Assembly (NCBI GenBank): GCA_002682825.1
Contig: NOKP01000013.1
Location: forward strand, 826,351-890,350
Direction: 5' to 3'
From: Neonectria sp. B-13
Taxonomy: Eukaryota; Ascomycota; Sordariomycetes; Hypocreales; Nectriaceae
DNA: 64,000 nt
Below the pieces are notes generated by a model. It was not told the origin of the DNA, made no database searches, and saw nothing but the letters and a program-made list of their open reading frames with translations. Positions 43,896 through 55,300 of the stretch are shown one piece after another; position 1 is the stretch's first letter, and the number at the start of each line of letters is the position of its first letter. A program made the translations under genes and the position numbers.

Positions 43896-46800
43896 TCACC
43901 CGTCGATTGGGCATCTATAGTCCCGCTCTCGTCCCGTCGCCCCATTCTCCTGCCGCTCCTGCAGTGCATCCAGACAGCTCTGGTGATAGATGTGCCGACA
44001 CGCGAGTACTACGAGCGGTCCCAGCGGTTGATCTTTGCCCTTGCCGTTGATGCCCTCGACCGGCTCGATCAGCATGCTCGACGGCCGCGTGTCGACCCCT
44101 TTGCCCTTAGCCTTGGCCTTCATGTCCGATTCTCCATCACTGCCCTTGGCGCGCTCCGCACTGTCGGCCTTTCTCTCTTTCCTTCTCTTGTCCTCAATGG
44201 CCTGTTTGTCCTCCCAAGCTTCAAACACCGAGCCGCCAGCCACGCCCGGGCCCCAAACCCGGCGACTGCATGCCTCGCAAGTAGACCCCCGGGGACGCCA
44301 GCCCCGTTGTCGCAGCTCAACGGACTGCTTGACATTGACGAAGAGGGTACGTTCTAGAAGTCTGTTTGACAACCGCAAGATCGACTCTTCGTACGCATAC
44401 GCCGAAAAGATCGAGGCTAGCACTCCTCTAAGGTCGGCGAGGTTTGGTGAGGATGCAGCAGCCCGTGTGAGGAACGCCCGTAAAACGCGGAGGAAGGACA
44501 GATTTGATCCAGCATTTGACAGAAGACGTGTTCCTGTTTGTCCCGTCGTTTGACCAGATGTTGTCGTGAGAAGCGCCGTGAAAGTGTGCTGGACAAGAGA
44601 TCGCAGGAGAGCGAGAAGCTTCTCCTCGTCCAAATCTTCGGCATCGCTTGCTTGATCTATGGCAGAAGTAATTGCCGGAGAGAGCTTCCGCGTGATCTGG
44701 ACGCAAGACTCGATCAAGCTGAGCCAGAGCGCTTCGTCCGGCGACAGAACATCCACTGCTGACTTTTTTTTCTTCTGCACCACGTTCGTCCTCTTGGATG
44801 TCTTCGTCTGGCCCTGGCAAAGCCAAATGCCGACGTGGACATACTTCTGCAGGGCCTCAAGAAGGTCCTCTGCTGCGAACTGCAGATCCAGTCCGTGGTC
44901 TTGCTCCCCTGCGCCAGTCAACAGACCTTGCATCGCCGACTCCAGAGTGCCAAGGTGCTTGACTAAACGGTCCATTGCATCTTTGACTTGACCCTCGCGG
45001 GCCATGAGGACAACTGCTGCGTCAATGACCCCCGTCTCTTCCATCGTCGGGATTAGCTTCTCAAGCCTCAGATCAGTCGACTGCACCAATCCGACGTAGT
45101 CGGAAACATGAGACGGCTCAAACTTGCACATTAGCTGGACGTAGCGCTCCACCAAGTCCCTGTCAGATATGGGCTTGTCCTCTGGCGAAGATTCTCCAGG
45201 CTCCAGCAGTGTCTTCAGGTACACATGCTGCAGGTCTGGCGCATCCTCAGCTGAATCGAGAAGATACTGGTGCAACGCCCTATCTTGCGACACGAAAACG
45301 CGTGCGGCCTGCTCGGCATCAAGCTCGAGAAAGTCCCGGGCGTGCTGCTGAACAACGTCCAGCACCTCACGGATCTGGCGACTGCTCAGTCCCGCATGTG
45401 GGCGCAAACAGTTGTCCACGCATTCGAACACCATGTCCTGCTCCTCTGGGTCCTCGAAGTACGACTGCACTAGCTTGCCATATTGTTTGTCGGCCTTGTA
45501 GACGCGCTTCAAGATGCGATAGAATCCCGCATCCTTAAACAGGGGCATCAACGCCGGCATATCAGAAGGCTGGTAAACGGACAGAAGATACTCGGCACTG
45601 AGCTGCGCGTCTTCCGCAAGGTCAACCCCAGGATAGTTGCAAAGTCCAGTGAGAACCTTGGATAGCGTTGTGCCCGAGAAAAGGAGATACTGCGGAAACT
45701 TTGGCAAGTTTCGCGCAATGAACATGTCGAGGTAAATGGTATCCTCGGCGGCAAACTCATTGGAGTTCATCACGTCGAGCAGGATTGACAGGATGTACTG
45801 ACGGTTGATAGTCAGCCCAAATATCTGCTCCTCGGGCAACTCGCCCTTTGCTCCGCCGTTAACGTTCTGCTGGTCCGGGGAATCATTCAGGAATGGATCC
45901 TCAAAGGCCTCGTTTAGGGCACTCAGAAAGCTCGGCGCATCGAACTTGAGAATCAGGCGTAGATATGGGAATGCAGGCTGGGTCTCGGCGCTGGGCATGA
46001 TGCGGAACCGCTCGCCGCTGTCCTTGGGCCAGGCGATGGTTTTGCCCGAGAAGAGGAACCAGTAGATCTCGGCCTTCGCTTTAGTCGCCACCTCGTCGTC
46101 CAGTATCTCTCCATTCGGGTAAATTCTTCCAGTCAGGGTGTAGGACAGATATGGGAAGATCTTGAGAGCGCTGATGCTGTAAAAGTCGTCGGCCATGTTG
46201 CCGGCAACAAAGTCCCCGTTTGCCATCAGGGGTATTAGAAGGGAAAGCAAATCGATCATGGGTGTGATGTAGTCGTTCAATGCCTGGTTCCAGACGTAGA
46301 TGAGTGCGTCGTATAAGCTGTGCTGCTTGCATAGCAGGGTAATCTGATCCAGATCGAGTGTAGCAGTGTCCATATGGCAGACCATCTCCTCCAACCTGCT
46401 CTCCCATCCTCGGGTCACGTAGTGCGCGACCATGTCTTTGACCACGGTGGGAGGTACCATCGAGATGGTCTTCTCGAGAATGTATGGCTCAAGACACTCG
46501 AGAAATATTCCGCTAGTGTCGGCATCGTCATACCATTCGTACATCTCGTCGAATAGGTAATCAGTGTTATCGATGCTTTGGCATGCCCCGAAGCACGTCT
46601 CCGCTAGCTGCTTCAAGTGATCGTCGTCGGCGTTTTCCACGTTCTTCCGGCGCTGGGCAAAGGCGTATTTGAGTGAGGCGGTAATTATTTCCATGATCTT
46701 GTCTCGGACCATCGTGTGGCGAAGGTTTGTGTCTTCTGGGAGTCCGACCGTGAGCTTGTCGGCATCGCCAGTGTAATAAGAGGTCGCCAGTTGGATCGCT

Positions 46801-48763
46801 CCTATATAGTCGCCATGCTCCATCATGGCAATCAATCTGTCTGCCCAATTTGACAATGCGCCGATGGAAACTTCATTGAAGCCTAGAAGGAATATCCTCC
46901 CTTTGTAGGCTTTGAAGCTCATGTAGAAGGCATCGGCCACCACACCATGCATTGATGCGTCGTTCTCATCCAATTGTTCCACCAATGTGTGTAGTTGGTT
47001 CGAAAATAAGTCGGTATGGTATATGTACTTTTGCAGGAGATCAAAAGCTTCTGTCATGCGCATGGTTCTGTCTTCGAGGACTATCAGCCGCTGCGAAATG
47101 GTCAGAACGGCAATAACCGAGCGACTCAGCCATTGGACAGCAACAATGGCTTCCTCGCATTTCCACCTGTTTCGCGCCTTGAACCTGAATGAAGGCGGCT
47201 GATCATTGTCCTCGCGAGGGATCTCGTCCACATCCAACACTGTCAGGACATTTGACCAACAGTACGCCAGCTTCACTTTCGAGATGTCGCTTCCCGTGTG
47301 AGGGTCTGGGACCTTGAGCTGAACAGCGGGGAACCATGCCAGACACCCAGTCATGGCACTGTGAGCGGGAACATCCTTTGGTCTCGCAGACTTGTGCTGG
47401 GTCTGAGCGACGGGTGTTGTAGATACAATAACCAGGAGGTAGGGCGTTAACATGGCCGTCAAGCCGAGAGGATCGGTTGACCGTTCAACATTTCCCAGTG
47501 GTAAGGATGCAAAGGCAAGAACAGTGCTAGGCTTCACCGTCTTGCCTGTAGGCTTTGGTGCATCTGGATACCGGCCTAGAATCCGGTGCGTCTTCACACT
47601 CCGTCCCAGTGCACCGGTACCTCTGGTAGCGAGGTGAGAGAACGCCATTCCCTTGTCATCGGCGGAAACTAAAGCGGTGTGTCGTGTCCCAAGGAATCCG
47701 AGGTGGGTGATTGCAACATCTGGAACATGACCATCTGCGGTCCGGTTATGCAGTTGCGAAGGGTCTAGATGAGGTATCGTTAAGAATGGCCTCGAGGCTC
47801 GGTTCGTATCCCAAGTGAAGATGTAGCCGTTCGCATGCCCTCCCGCAATTGTGCTGTGGTCGGCAGATATCGCAATTGAAGTGACCGGGCCGCATTCCAC
47901 AGCTATCTCTTGTTAGCTTTGAGTTTCTTTGGTTCATTTGTGAAGCTCACCTTTGGTTCCAGGCCCGATGATCATCTTAAGGTTTTGGTTGTAGTCAAAA
48001 ATTAATATTATTCCCTTCGAAGTTCCCAACACGATCGACGCCGACACCGCCAAACAGGTCGGTGATCCAAAGTTGCGTTTCCCTGCTTCCGAGAAGGCCT
48101 GCCCGTTGAGCTTCCGAAGGCGTGTCCACCGGACCACCTCCCACGGCGGCGTCGGGGTGTCGGTATCGGCCTGGTCGAGCAGGAAATTCGAACTGAGCGA
48201 CACATTGCGGCTATGTGTAGATAGGAAGGCCGGAGAGGCTGAACGAGGTGTGTGAATGCCGGGGGAGGAGATGCGCGATTGGAATCGACGGTCGAAGGGG
48301 CGGAAGGAGGGCGTGGGGCTGCTTAGGCCGGGGCGAGAGGCGACTGAGGGGAGGACGCTGCTCCCAGGAGAGGATATGAAGGAACCCTATGTCTTATTAG
48401 ATGTGTTTGGAGTTGCGAGGAGCTACATGACCTTACCTGGATAGAAGGCGAATCATCCGGCCCCGACAAGACCGAGTCAATGGGACTACCGGCCCTCCGC
48501 GGAAGGCCATGCACATCGCTTCCCGTCAAAGAGCTTACGTCTGAGCCATCGTGATGCTGCTCGTGCATAATCTCGCGGAATCGGTGGGTCACCGAGCCGT
48601 TACCGATCGTGATAGGTGTTGAGTGGTCATCGTGCGAGTCCTCATCATCGCGTTCGTCGAGCGGACCAACACCGTTACCAGCCCCCTCCAAGGCGTCCTT
48701 TATCGTGTCGCCATCGTCCGATCCCGCGTCCCCCGCGAGAGACAAGTCTTCTGGATCGGCCAT
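43896..48763 (-). CDS. VPS8: Vacuolar protein sorting protein 8 (CORVET tether, RING)
   Basis: Three minus-strand exons, 48763-48437, 48386-47951 and 47902-43896, join in frame to 1589 aa. Introns use GTAAGG and GTGAGC donors. The N-terminus is acidic (MADPEDLSLAGDAGSDDGD), followed by the beta-propeller (SASIVLGTSKGIILIFDYNQ; VTSIAISADHSTIAGGHANG, typical of Vps8). A long helical repeat region follows (LLIPLMANGDFVAGNMADDF; RQYILSILLDVMNSNEFAAE). A C-terminal RING is near 1490-1589: CEAC, then CRHIYHQSC and RCPIDG. Vps8 is the CORVET-specific subunit that binds Rab5/Vps21 on early endosomes and tethers them for fusion. A Lys/Glu-rich insertion separates the two RING halves. Confidence 0.92.
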
Positions 48764-49295
48764 TGAGCTTTGGCTTCCATCACTGCATGCGCAAGCACTA
48801 CCGCGTCGAGGTCATGGCCTTGCGCAGCTAAGGACCGCAAGGGAAGCTTGGAGTTGCGAGCAGGCAACTGTGTGTATGGAGCTCTCGTTTAGGTCCGGGT
48901 CGCGGCGGATTCGTGGAGGAGCTTCTCAAACTCGTAGGCGTTTCGGGAAAGAAAAAAAGGAAATAGAGAGGAAGGTTGATCGGCTCTCCGCTATCAAGGT
49001 CGCTGCTCAGAGCATCCGAAATTGGTGATTCGTGGGTGTGGTGCAAGCTGGGTCGAGCTTCGTGGTTCGTATGCACCCCATTCCCCGTTGCCTTAGAAGG
49101 CGGCGCAGTGACGAACGGCGGGCCGGGGATTCTCCGACCCAAACCCGACCATGCGATTTCCCTGTGCAGTGACGTCTGTTGCAGCGTCGCAAGCGCGGGT
49201 CCACCGCGAACTGCTGCAACCGCAACCCACGCGACAGACTGTTTCGTTTAAAGACGCTTCTCCAGACGGGACGAAACTACAACTGATCGCCCATA
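48764..49295. promoter_or_regulatory. Bidirectional promoter interval VPS8 / GPALPP gene
   Basis: About 530 bp between divergent start codons. No gene is seen and no specific binding site is assigned. Confidence 0.4.
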
Positions 49296-50225
49296 ATGTC
49301 TTCGATCGGCCCCCAGCTCCCGCCGCAACAATCGAAGCGGAAGCGGACTTCTGAACCGGAGGCATCGTCGTCGAGCAAACACCGACGGAGCGAGTCCCCG
49401 TCTAAGAACAACGACGAGATCGGCCTAGACGATTCAGACGATGACTACGGCCCAAGCGCACCCACAGCCCCGAAGCCTTCCGTAGGACCATCGTTACCAC
49501 CGAGCAATAACGATGAGATCGGCCTCGATTCCGACTCCGACTCAAACAGTGGCCCGGCGCCGCCCAAACGGATTGCGGGTCCAGCGCCGCCACCCGCCGA
49601 CCTCTCTACGCGGCCCGATGACGATGCCGACTCTTCCTCCGATTCAGAAGACGACTACGGCCCGCCGCTCCCCGGCGCTTCAAATGCCAACAGACCCCTC
49701 GTAGGGCCTCAACTACCCGCTGCCGAACCGCAACCTCAGCGCGACACGTGGATGCTCGCGCCCCCGACCGCTTCCTCTTACGCTGAGCGCGACCCAACTC
49801 GCATCCGCAATCGCAAATTCGCCTCTAAGCCCGGTCCCTCTGCTGGCTCGTCTGGGGTCTCCTCCATCTGGACCGAGACGCCTGAGGAGAAGCTTAAGCG
49901 TCTGCAGGACGCCGTGCTGGGTCGCGAGGACAAGACCAAGGAGGAGGTCGCCAGCTCCACGCGGAACAAGGAAGAGGAGGAACGCCAACGCCGGATTGCG
50001 GCTAACATCGAGGCGCAGCGGGGCCAAAGCCTATACGATGAGCATCAGGGCCGGAGAGACAAAGCTGGCGAAAAGGTTGAGGAGGACGACGACCCGAGCA
50101 AGCGGGGCTTTGACCGGGAAAAGGACATGGCACTGGGTGGGAAGATTGGCTCGTCGCAGAGGAGGGAGTTGATGAACAAGGCAGCAAACTTTGGAGGGAG
50201 ATTCTCCAAAGGATCGTTCTTATAG
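49296..50225 (+). CDS. GPALPP-motif protein (DUF3752 family)
   Basis: An intronless 309-aa frame. The first half carries repeated Gly-Pro-x-Leu-Pro-Pro motifs: IGPQLPP, VGPSLPP, IAGPAPP, GPPLPG and VGPQLP, spaced by acidic/Ser tracts (EIGLDDSDDDYGP; DADSSSDSEDDYGP). The second half has WTETPEEKLKRLQDAVLG, a charged helix, and the conserved end PSKRGFDREKDMALGGKIGS ... NKAANFGGRFSKGSFL, matching the C-terminal DUF3752 domain of GPALPP1-like proteins. The family is nuclear and poorly characterised. I infer a disordered adaptor because the motif repeats resemble short proline ligands. Confidence 0.85.
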   Translation: MSSIGPQLPPQQSKRKRTSEPEASSSSKHRRSESPSKNNDEIGLDDSDDDYGPSAPTAPKPSVGPSLPPSNNDEIGLDSDSDSNSGPAPPKRIAGPAPPPADLSTRPDDDADSSSDSEDDYGPPLPGASNANRPLVGPQLPAAEPQPQRDTWMLAPPTASSYAERDPTRIRNRKFASKPGPSAGSSGVSSIWTETPEEKLKRLQDAVLGREDKTKEEVASSTRNKEEEERQRRIAANIEAQRGQSLYDEHQGRRDKAGEKVEEDDDPSKRGFDREKDMALGGKIGSSQRRELMNKAANFGGRFSKGSFL

Positions 50226-50921
50226 TATCTCCAAGCTGGAGCCGTGCACCATTTACGCATAATTAATACGCCCTCACATATAGGGTACTTGAACCAATGA
50301 GATACTCTGCAGACAGACGTCACAATAGAGACGAAGATATGCCATGGATCAAGATCAAAGTTGTGGGCGGGACAAGTATTTCATTGTACCATCCAACTGT
50401 TGAAGAGGCCCATAACCACCAAACTCCGCCGCTCCTTCCGTTTCCAGCTGAAGCCCGAATTTTCCAGCCCAAATGCAAGTACAAAGCCTCCCTTCTTACA
50501 AGTAAACAAGGCATCCCGAAATCAATAGTCCCTCTCATGCTATCCTTGTACCCTCTTCAGCGCACGCGGAGATTTGGTATTCTTGCGTGCCTTACTAAGG
50601 GTATGTATATAGCTGTTATTGTCCTCGACGTGTTTCTAACACGCCTCCATCGGTCCTCTACCACCTCCCCTGAGCGTGTCTGATATGGGTTAAAAAAAAA
50701 TGCCGGTTCATAATGCGATCGATTCCTGTGTATAGTGTAAAATTCATGACGGTTGTGCCCAACTTTTACAGTCGGAAAAGGAGAGAAAGCCATCGCTAAG
50801 GGGGGATAGTGTGTCGTAAAGGTGTTTGAAGGTGATGAGGATCGAGCTCAATCTCAACACAGAATTATCTTCTGCAACGTAGAGCGCCTCAATATTTAGA
50901 TACCGGAGAGCTAACACCTCC
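50226..50921. other. Convergent 3' interval GPALPP gene / RING gene
   Basis: About 700 bp between converging stops. A run of A (50691-50699) and several short frames occur, none recognisable. Both 3' UTRs are expected here. Confidence 0.4.
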
Positions 50922-52381
50922 TCACTGAGCAGCAACCGCGATACGATTTCCCGATTCAAGCTGGGATGGTGTTACGGTCTCGGTGACAGGGGGAGTGATG
51001 GTCTCAGGTTCGTTCCGTCTTCTACCAAACCGGAAAGCGTCACGAACGGAAGCCAGCATGCCACCATTAGATGTTTCCGTGGCCACCGGTACTGGCTGTT
51101 CCAGCTCAGCATTTTGAGTTGGCGTCTGACCCTCATCCCCAGTAGCTCGGCGTGCAGCCCGACGATCTGACGGTTGATCGCCTTGTCGGCGAAGCTCAGC
51201 GTTGCCGCGCATTCTGGATTGGCCATATCGAGATGGCCGGGCGGATCGGAACCAGGCGTGACGGAGTCCAGAGGGGAGGTTGAGGCGGGCGTTGTTGCGA
51301 ATACCGAAGTCGTTATTTGGGTTGGTGGCGGCATCGGTCTCAGGTGCAGGACGAGGCTTAGGAACGTAGTAATCTGCCTTACAGAGCGGGCAGCATGCTC
51401 GGCGGCTGGTCAACCAAGGGTCCACGCAGACAGCATGGAAGGCATGACCACAGGTCAATCCACGAACATCATCGTCATCCTCGAGAGTATCGATGCAAAT
51501 AGCACAAGTATCTCCGGGGGCTTCCAAGCACTCTGGTGGTAGGGCGCCGTCGATGTGCTCGTCATCGTCACTTTCCTCACTCGAGATACGTTGGAGTTTG
51601 TTGTGGTCCTGGGCTAAGGTTCCCGATTCAGTTCCCGAGGTCTGGCCAGCTTCGGCGGGTTGGGTTGGGGCGTCCTTTGGCTTCTCTGTTTCCTTCACTA
51701 CCGCCGCCTCCGCCGTCGTCTCCCCTTCCTTCTTTACGGGGGTAGCGGCGCTGGTGGATGGGCGCCCATCGGTGGAGTCACGCTCCTTGGCGGAGAAGTC
51801 AGGCACGATACCATCGGCGTCCCGAATGCTGTTAGCTCGACTCGGGGGTACCGAAACACCGCCAGCCGTGGGCAGTCCCTCCTTTGCACGGTCGGAAACC
51901 CAGCTCTTGTACTTCATCATGGGGAATTTGTCATTGACCTCATCCATTGTCATGAGCTTCTTCTCACGACGCCGGCGATGAGGCCTTGGCATATTCTCCA
52001 AGGTAATCGGCTCGCCATCTTCGTTCATGCGGAGTTGGCGGTTCCGGGCATTATATCGAAAGCAGTATTTGACACCGACAATAATCCTAATGAGGTGTTA
52101 ATACAGTCATTATTTACCTCAAGCCATCCATGCACGACGGAAAAGCAAGAGCATGCAGTGGCAAAGTCTCACCAAAGATTCGTGAAAACGACACCAAAAC
52201 CAAGCGCGACGAAGAAGAGCAGGGGAGAGCTTGAGCCGTTGTTGTCTTTGTCGTCGTTGCGGTCGGGAACGTTGGAGGACTCGGCACTAGTTTCGCTCGA
52301 GGCGGTCGTCGAAGCAGTTTCGTCGGCGGCTCTAGCGACGATACGAGTGGCCTCGACGAGCAGGTCTTGGATGACGGCCAT
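50922..52381 (-). CDS. Membrane-anchored RING-H2 finger protein, probable E3 ubiquitin ligase
   Basis: Exons 52381-52173 and 52086-50922 join in frame to 457 aa. After a polar N-terminus (MAVIQDLLVEATRIVARAAD), one membrane segment spans the splice junction (SSPLLFFVALGFGVVFTNLW, then IIVGVKYCF). A charged linker with PRPHRRRREKKLMTMDEVND follows. The RING-H2 is at about 262-304: CAICIDTLEDDDDVRGL, then CGHAFHAVCVDPWL and CCPLC, with the complete C-x2-C, C-x-H-x2-H-x2-C, C-x2-C ligand set. The C-terminal third is polar and low-complexity. The layout (single helix, then cytosolic RING-H2) is that of membrane E3 ligases of the Golgi/endosome/vacuole. The substrate is unknown. Confidence 0.88.
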
Positions 52382-55300
52382 GTTTACGAGCGGGCGTCGA
52401 CAATGATGGGATTTGAGCGATGGGCGGTTGGCTCGAATTGACTCGGGGGCTGCCGTACGGGTACCATGGGCTGTCGGAAAGCAGAGCAGAAACTCACGGG
52501 CGTCGCTGTGAGTCGCTGTGAGAGTCGGGGGCGGTTGGAAAACGGGTAATGCGGAACCAAGGACGAAGGTTTCGGTTTACATCCAACGACTTTATCCCTC
52601 GAGGGCTATTCGAGAATCTCACTCCGTCGGGTCCGGCGGGAGAACGAGGATGCGATGCAGAGAAATCGCACCGACGAAATGGCTGGATGGGAAAGGATGG
52701 GAAGAGACGGGGACGGGATGGGATGGGTATGGGTATGGGTATGGATATGGAGATGGGGTGACGGCGGAGGCGGAGTGCAGGAAGAAGGGCGACGACTCGC
52801 GAGAGGGAAAGGGCGAGTGGGCACTGAGCACACTGGGCACTGGGAGCGGAAAGAGGGAAAAGAGAGGGATAGAGAGGAATGGGGCGAGGCCGGGCCGGGG
52901 GCAAACGGCGGGCTATGAGTGGCCTGTGGGCGAGCTCGAGTGTGCGAGTGGGGCGCCAAAGCCCAAAGCCAAGCCAGAAGCCAAGCAACTTGAGGCGGAG
53001 GGGCCGTGGGAGGCACTGTGCAGGGGTACCTGTCGCCGGGGCAGCTCTAGACCGCGAACGGACCAGGGGCCTTCTCAGCACTGAACGCCCTGCAAGCTAC
53101 CCGCGAAGGTGCCCTAAAGGCCCCGTATGGAGTAAGGTACTGTGCCGAAGAGGGCCCTGTAAAAGGCTGGTTCGCTCTGGTCGCAGGCGGGCGTCGAACA
53201 CAGGGGGCGGGCGTCGCTTCCCACTCCAGCTCGTGCGTCTTACGTTGACGGACGGCGCGTGGTTGGCTGACGACCTGCCGCACTGAGACTGGGCGAGCCT
53301 ATTCGGATGCCCTGTTGCTGCGCCGTTGGAGTTTCAATTCCTCAGGCTTTCGGTGAGCTTGCTACCGCTCTAGCCAGTGGCGACGGCTGGAGGGGGAGGG
53401 ATCTCAACCGCAAACAAGGGAGGTGGGCAACGGTGTGAAGTTTGAGACAAAGCGAGGGCCAAGGTTAAAATGAAAGCGTCCTTGCGAACGAAAGGATGTC
53501 GAAGTGGTGGGTTCGAGGGACTGATTCAGAGTGGGTTTTGGGAGCGTTCGCTGAAGATCCGTAACAATAGGCTCTGTTCCAGTTCCTTTTCAGTCGGGCC
53601 TGGCGCTTGAATGCCAATAGCGCAGCCAGGAAGTAGTTCACTGACAGGGGATGATCAACAGCGCGGTTCGTATCAGCGCATCGACCAGTCTATCCGATAA
53701 CAAGGAGCCCCGTGTCTTGTCCTGCACAGCCAGATATATATAACACAGCAGTCAACAACATCTCGTATCCCACTAATCATGGAGAGCCGGAGAGTCAGGG
53801 ATGACGACGCACAAGCCTACTGGAAGTGTCAAGTGTCAACTGACGTAAGGATCTATTCGTACAACAGCGGCTGTCAACGACCTCAGATGGATGCCACCGC
53901 ATTGTTAAACTTCATTCAGGCATGAATAAACAGAGCCTCCTCTCCGACGGCCAGACGGAGCTGTCCGGCAGCTGCTTCCATCTCATTACTATCGGGTGTT
54001 TTCCCTTAGCCTCCCGCCGTACGCTACACTCACGGCTTCCTGCGCTTCCGCTGACACTCGTGGCGCAGCGCCTACCGACGAAGTGGAGCTGTCTCGGCGA
54101 TCTTTGCATGGTCAACCACACGACCACCAAGAGTCCAAAACCGCTCACGCTCACCACTAACATGGACATGACTCCTCAATTCAGATTGGAGATTCCATCG
54201 CATGCCTCCGATTAGGGCGGCTGTGCCCTTTGGGGTCCGTCATGAACGGTTGAACCCAATAATCACTGCGTCTCAAAACCACCCGGCGATGAGCGAGAAC
54301 GAGCGGGGCGTCCCTCCACCACTTCTCCCACAGCGACGGATCCATCCTCTGGTTGTCGGCGCCGTCTTCCGTGGATCACGCTGGCCCACTTGACGCCGGC
54401 CAACAGCTCTGGCTGTCTCAGTCCCGTCCCGCCCGTGCGGCGATTCCAAATGCCAATGCCTGATTCCCATTCACCCGCACGCAAGCAGTCGTCACGAGCA
54501 GCGTATAGCAACGATGATCCAGGTTCTCACAAGAAACGCCTCTCTTTTACTTTGGGGCCAGTCGCACAGCTGACACCGTAGTCGCAAATCCTGGCCATTG
54601 ACAGCAAACGCGGCGTCGGCCTCGAAGCTTATCCCGCTTGGCTCTCAGCGTAGCTGCAGCCTGCAGGTCCAGATGCAGATAACCCAAGGTCGGCTGCCCG
54701 TTGACGAAAGCTTCCGGGCAAGCGATGTACCAGACAATGGGAATTCCCCTTCTATTGCTGATGCGGCTTGCTGATGCGGCTTGCTGATGCGGCGTTTGCG
54801 CTCCATGTGCCTATCCCAAAGCATGTTACCGCTGCGTGCCTGAATCGCTCCGTGGCGGCAGCCCTTGATGGCCAAAGACGGTGAGTCCGACGGTAGGGCA
54901 TCGCCGTGTCCGGTACAGACAGAGGGAGCCTTCGCCGAAGAACCGGGCCGGGACGTCAATATTGCACCAGGTGAGCGGGGATGAATTGGAGGGATGATGG
55001 ATGGACGATAGATCAATGCGCTTCCCTGCCTGCTGGGACCGTCTGGGGTCTGAATCCTTGCTGATGACGATGACGGACATCCACTCTGCGTCTCTACGGT
55101 TTTGTGATGCACACTGCGAGATACGCTTGGCAAGCCAAAGTTGGCTGCGACGTTGGCCATGGCTCCAGTTGCTTGTCTGACACGGCTGGTGCGATCCAAT
55201 GGTCTCGCTCAGCGGCCCGTGTTCCATGTTCCATGGGCCACTTTAGGAAGTACTTCATACTGCGTACGCCAGCAAAGTACGTATTCAACTCTGAAAGATG

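Noticed and set aside
52706..52755. GGGTAT-type repeats considered as interstitial telomere sequence
   Set aside because: The unit is GGGTAT/GGGAT, not TTAGGG, and the run is short; best seen as a simple repeat.
54645..55199. 184-codon minus-strand frame in the gene-free interval
   Set aside because: Overlaps other frames of similar length and looks like unselected sequence.
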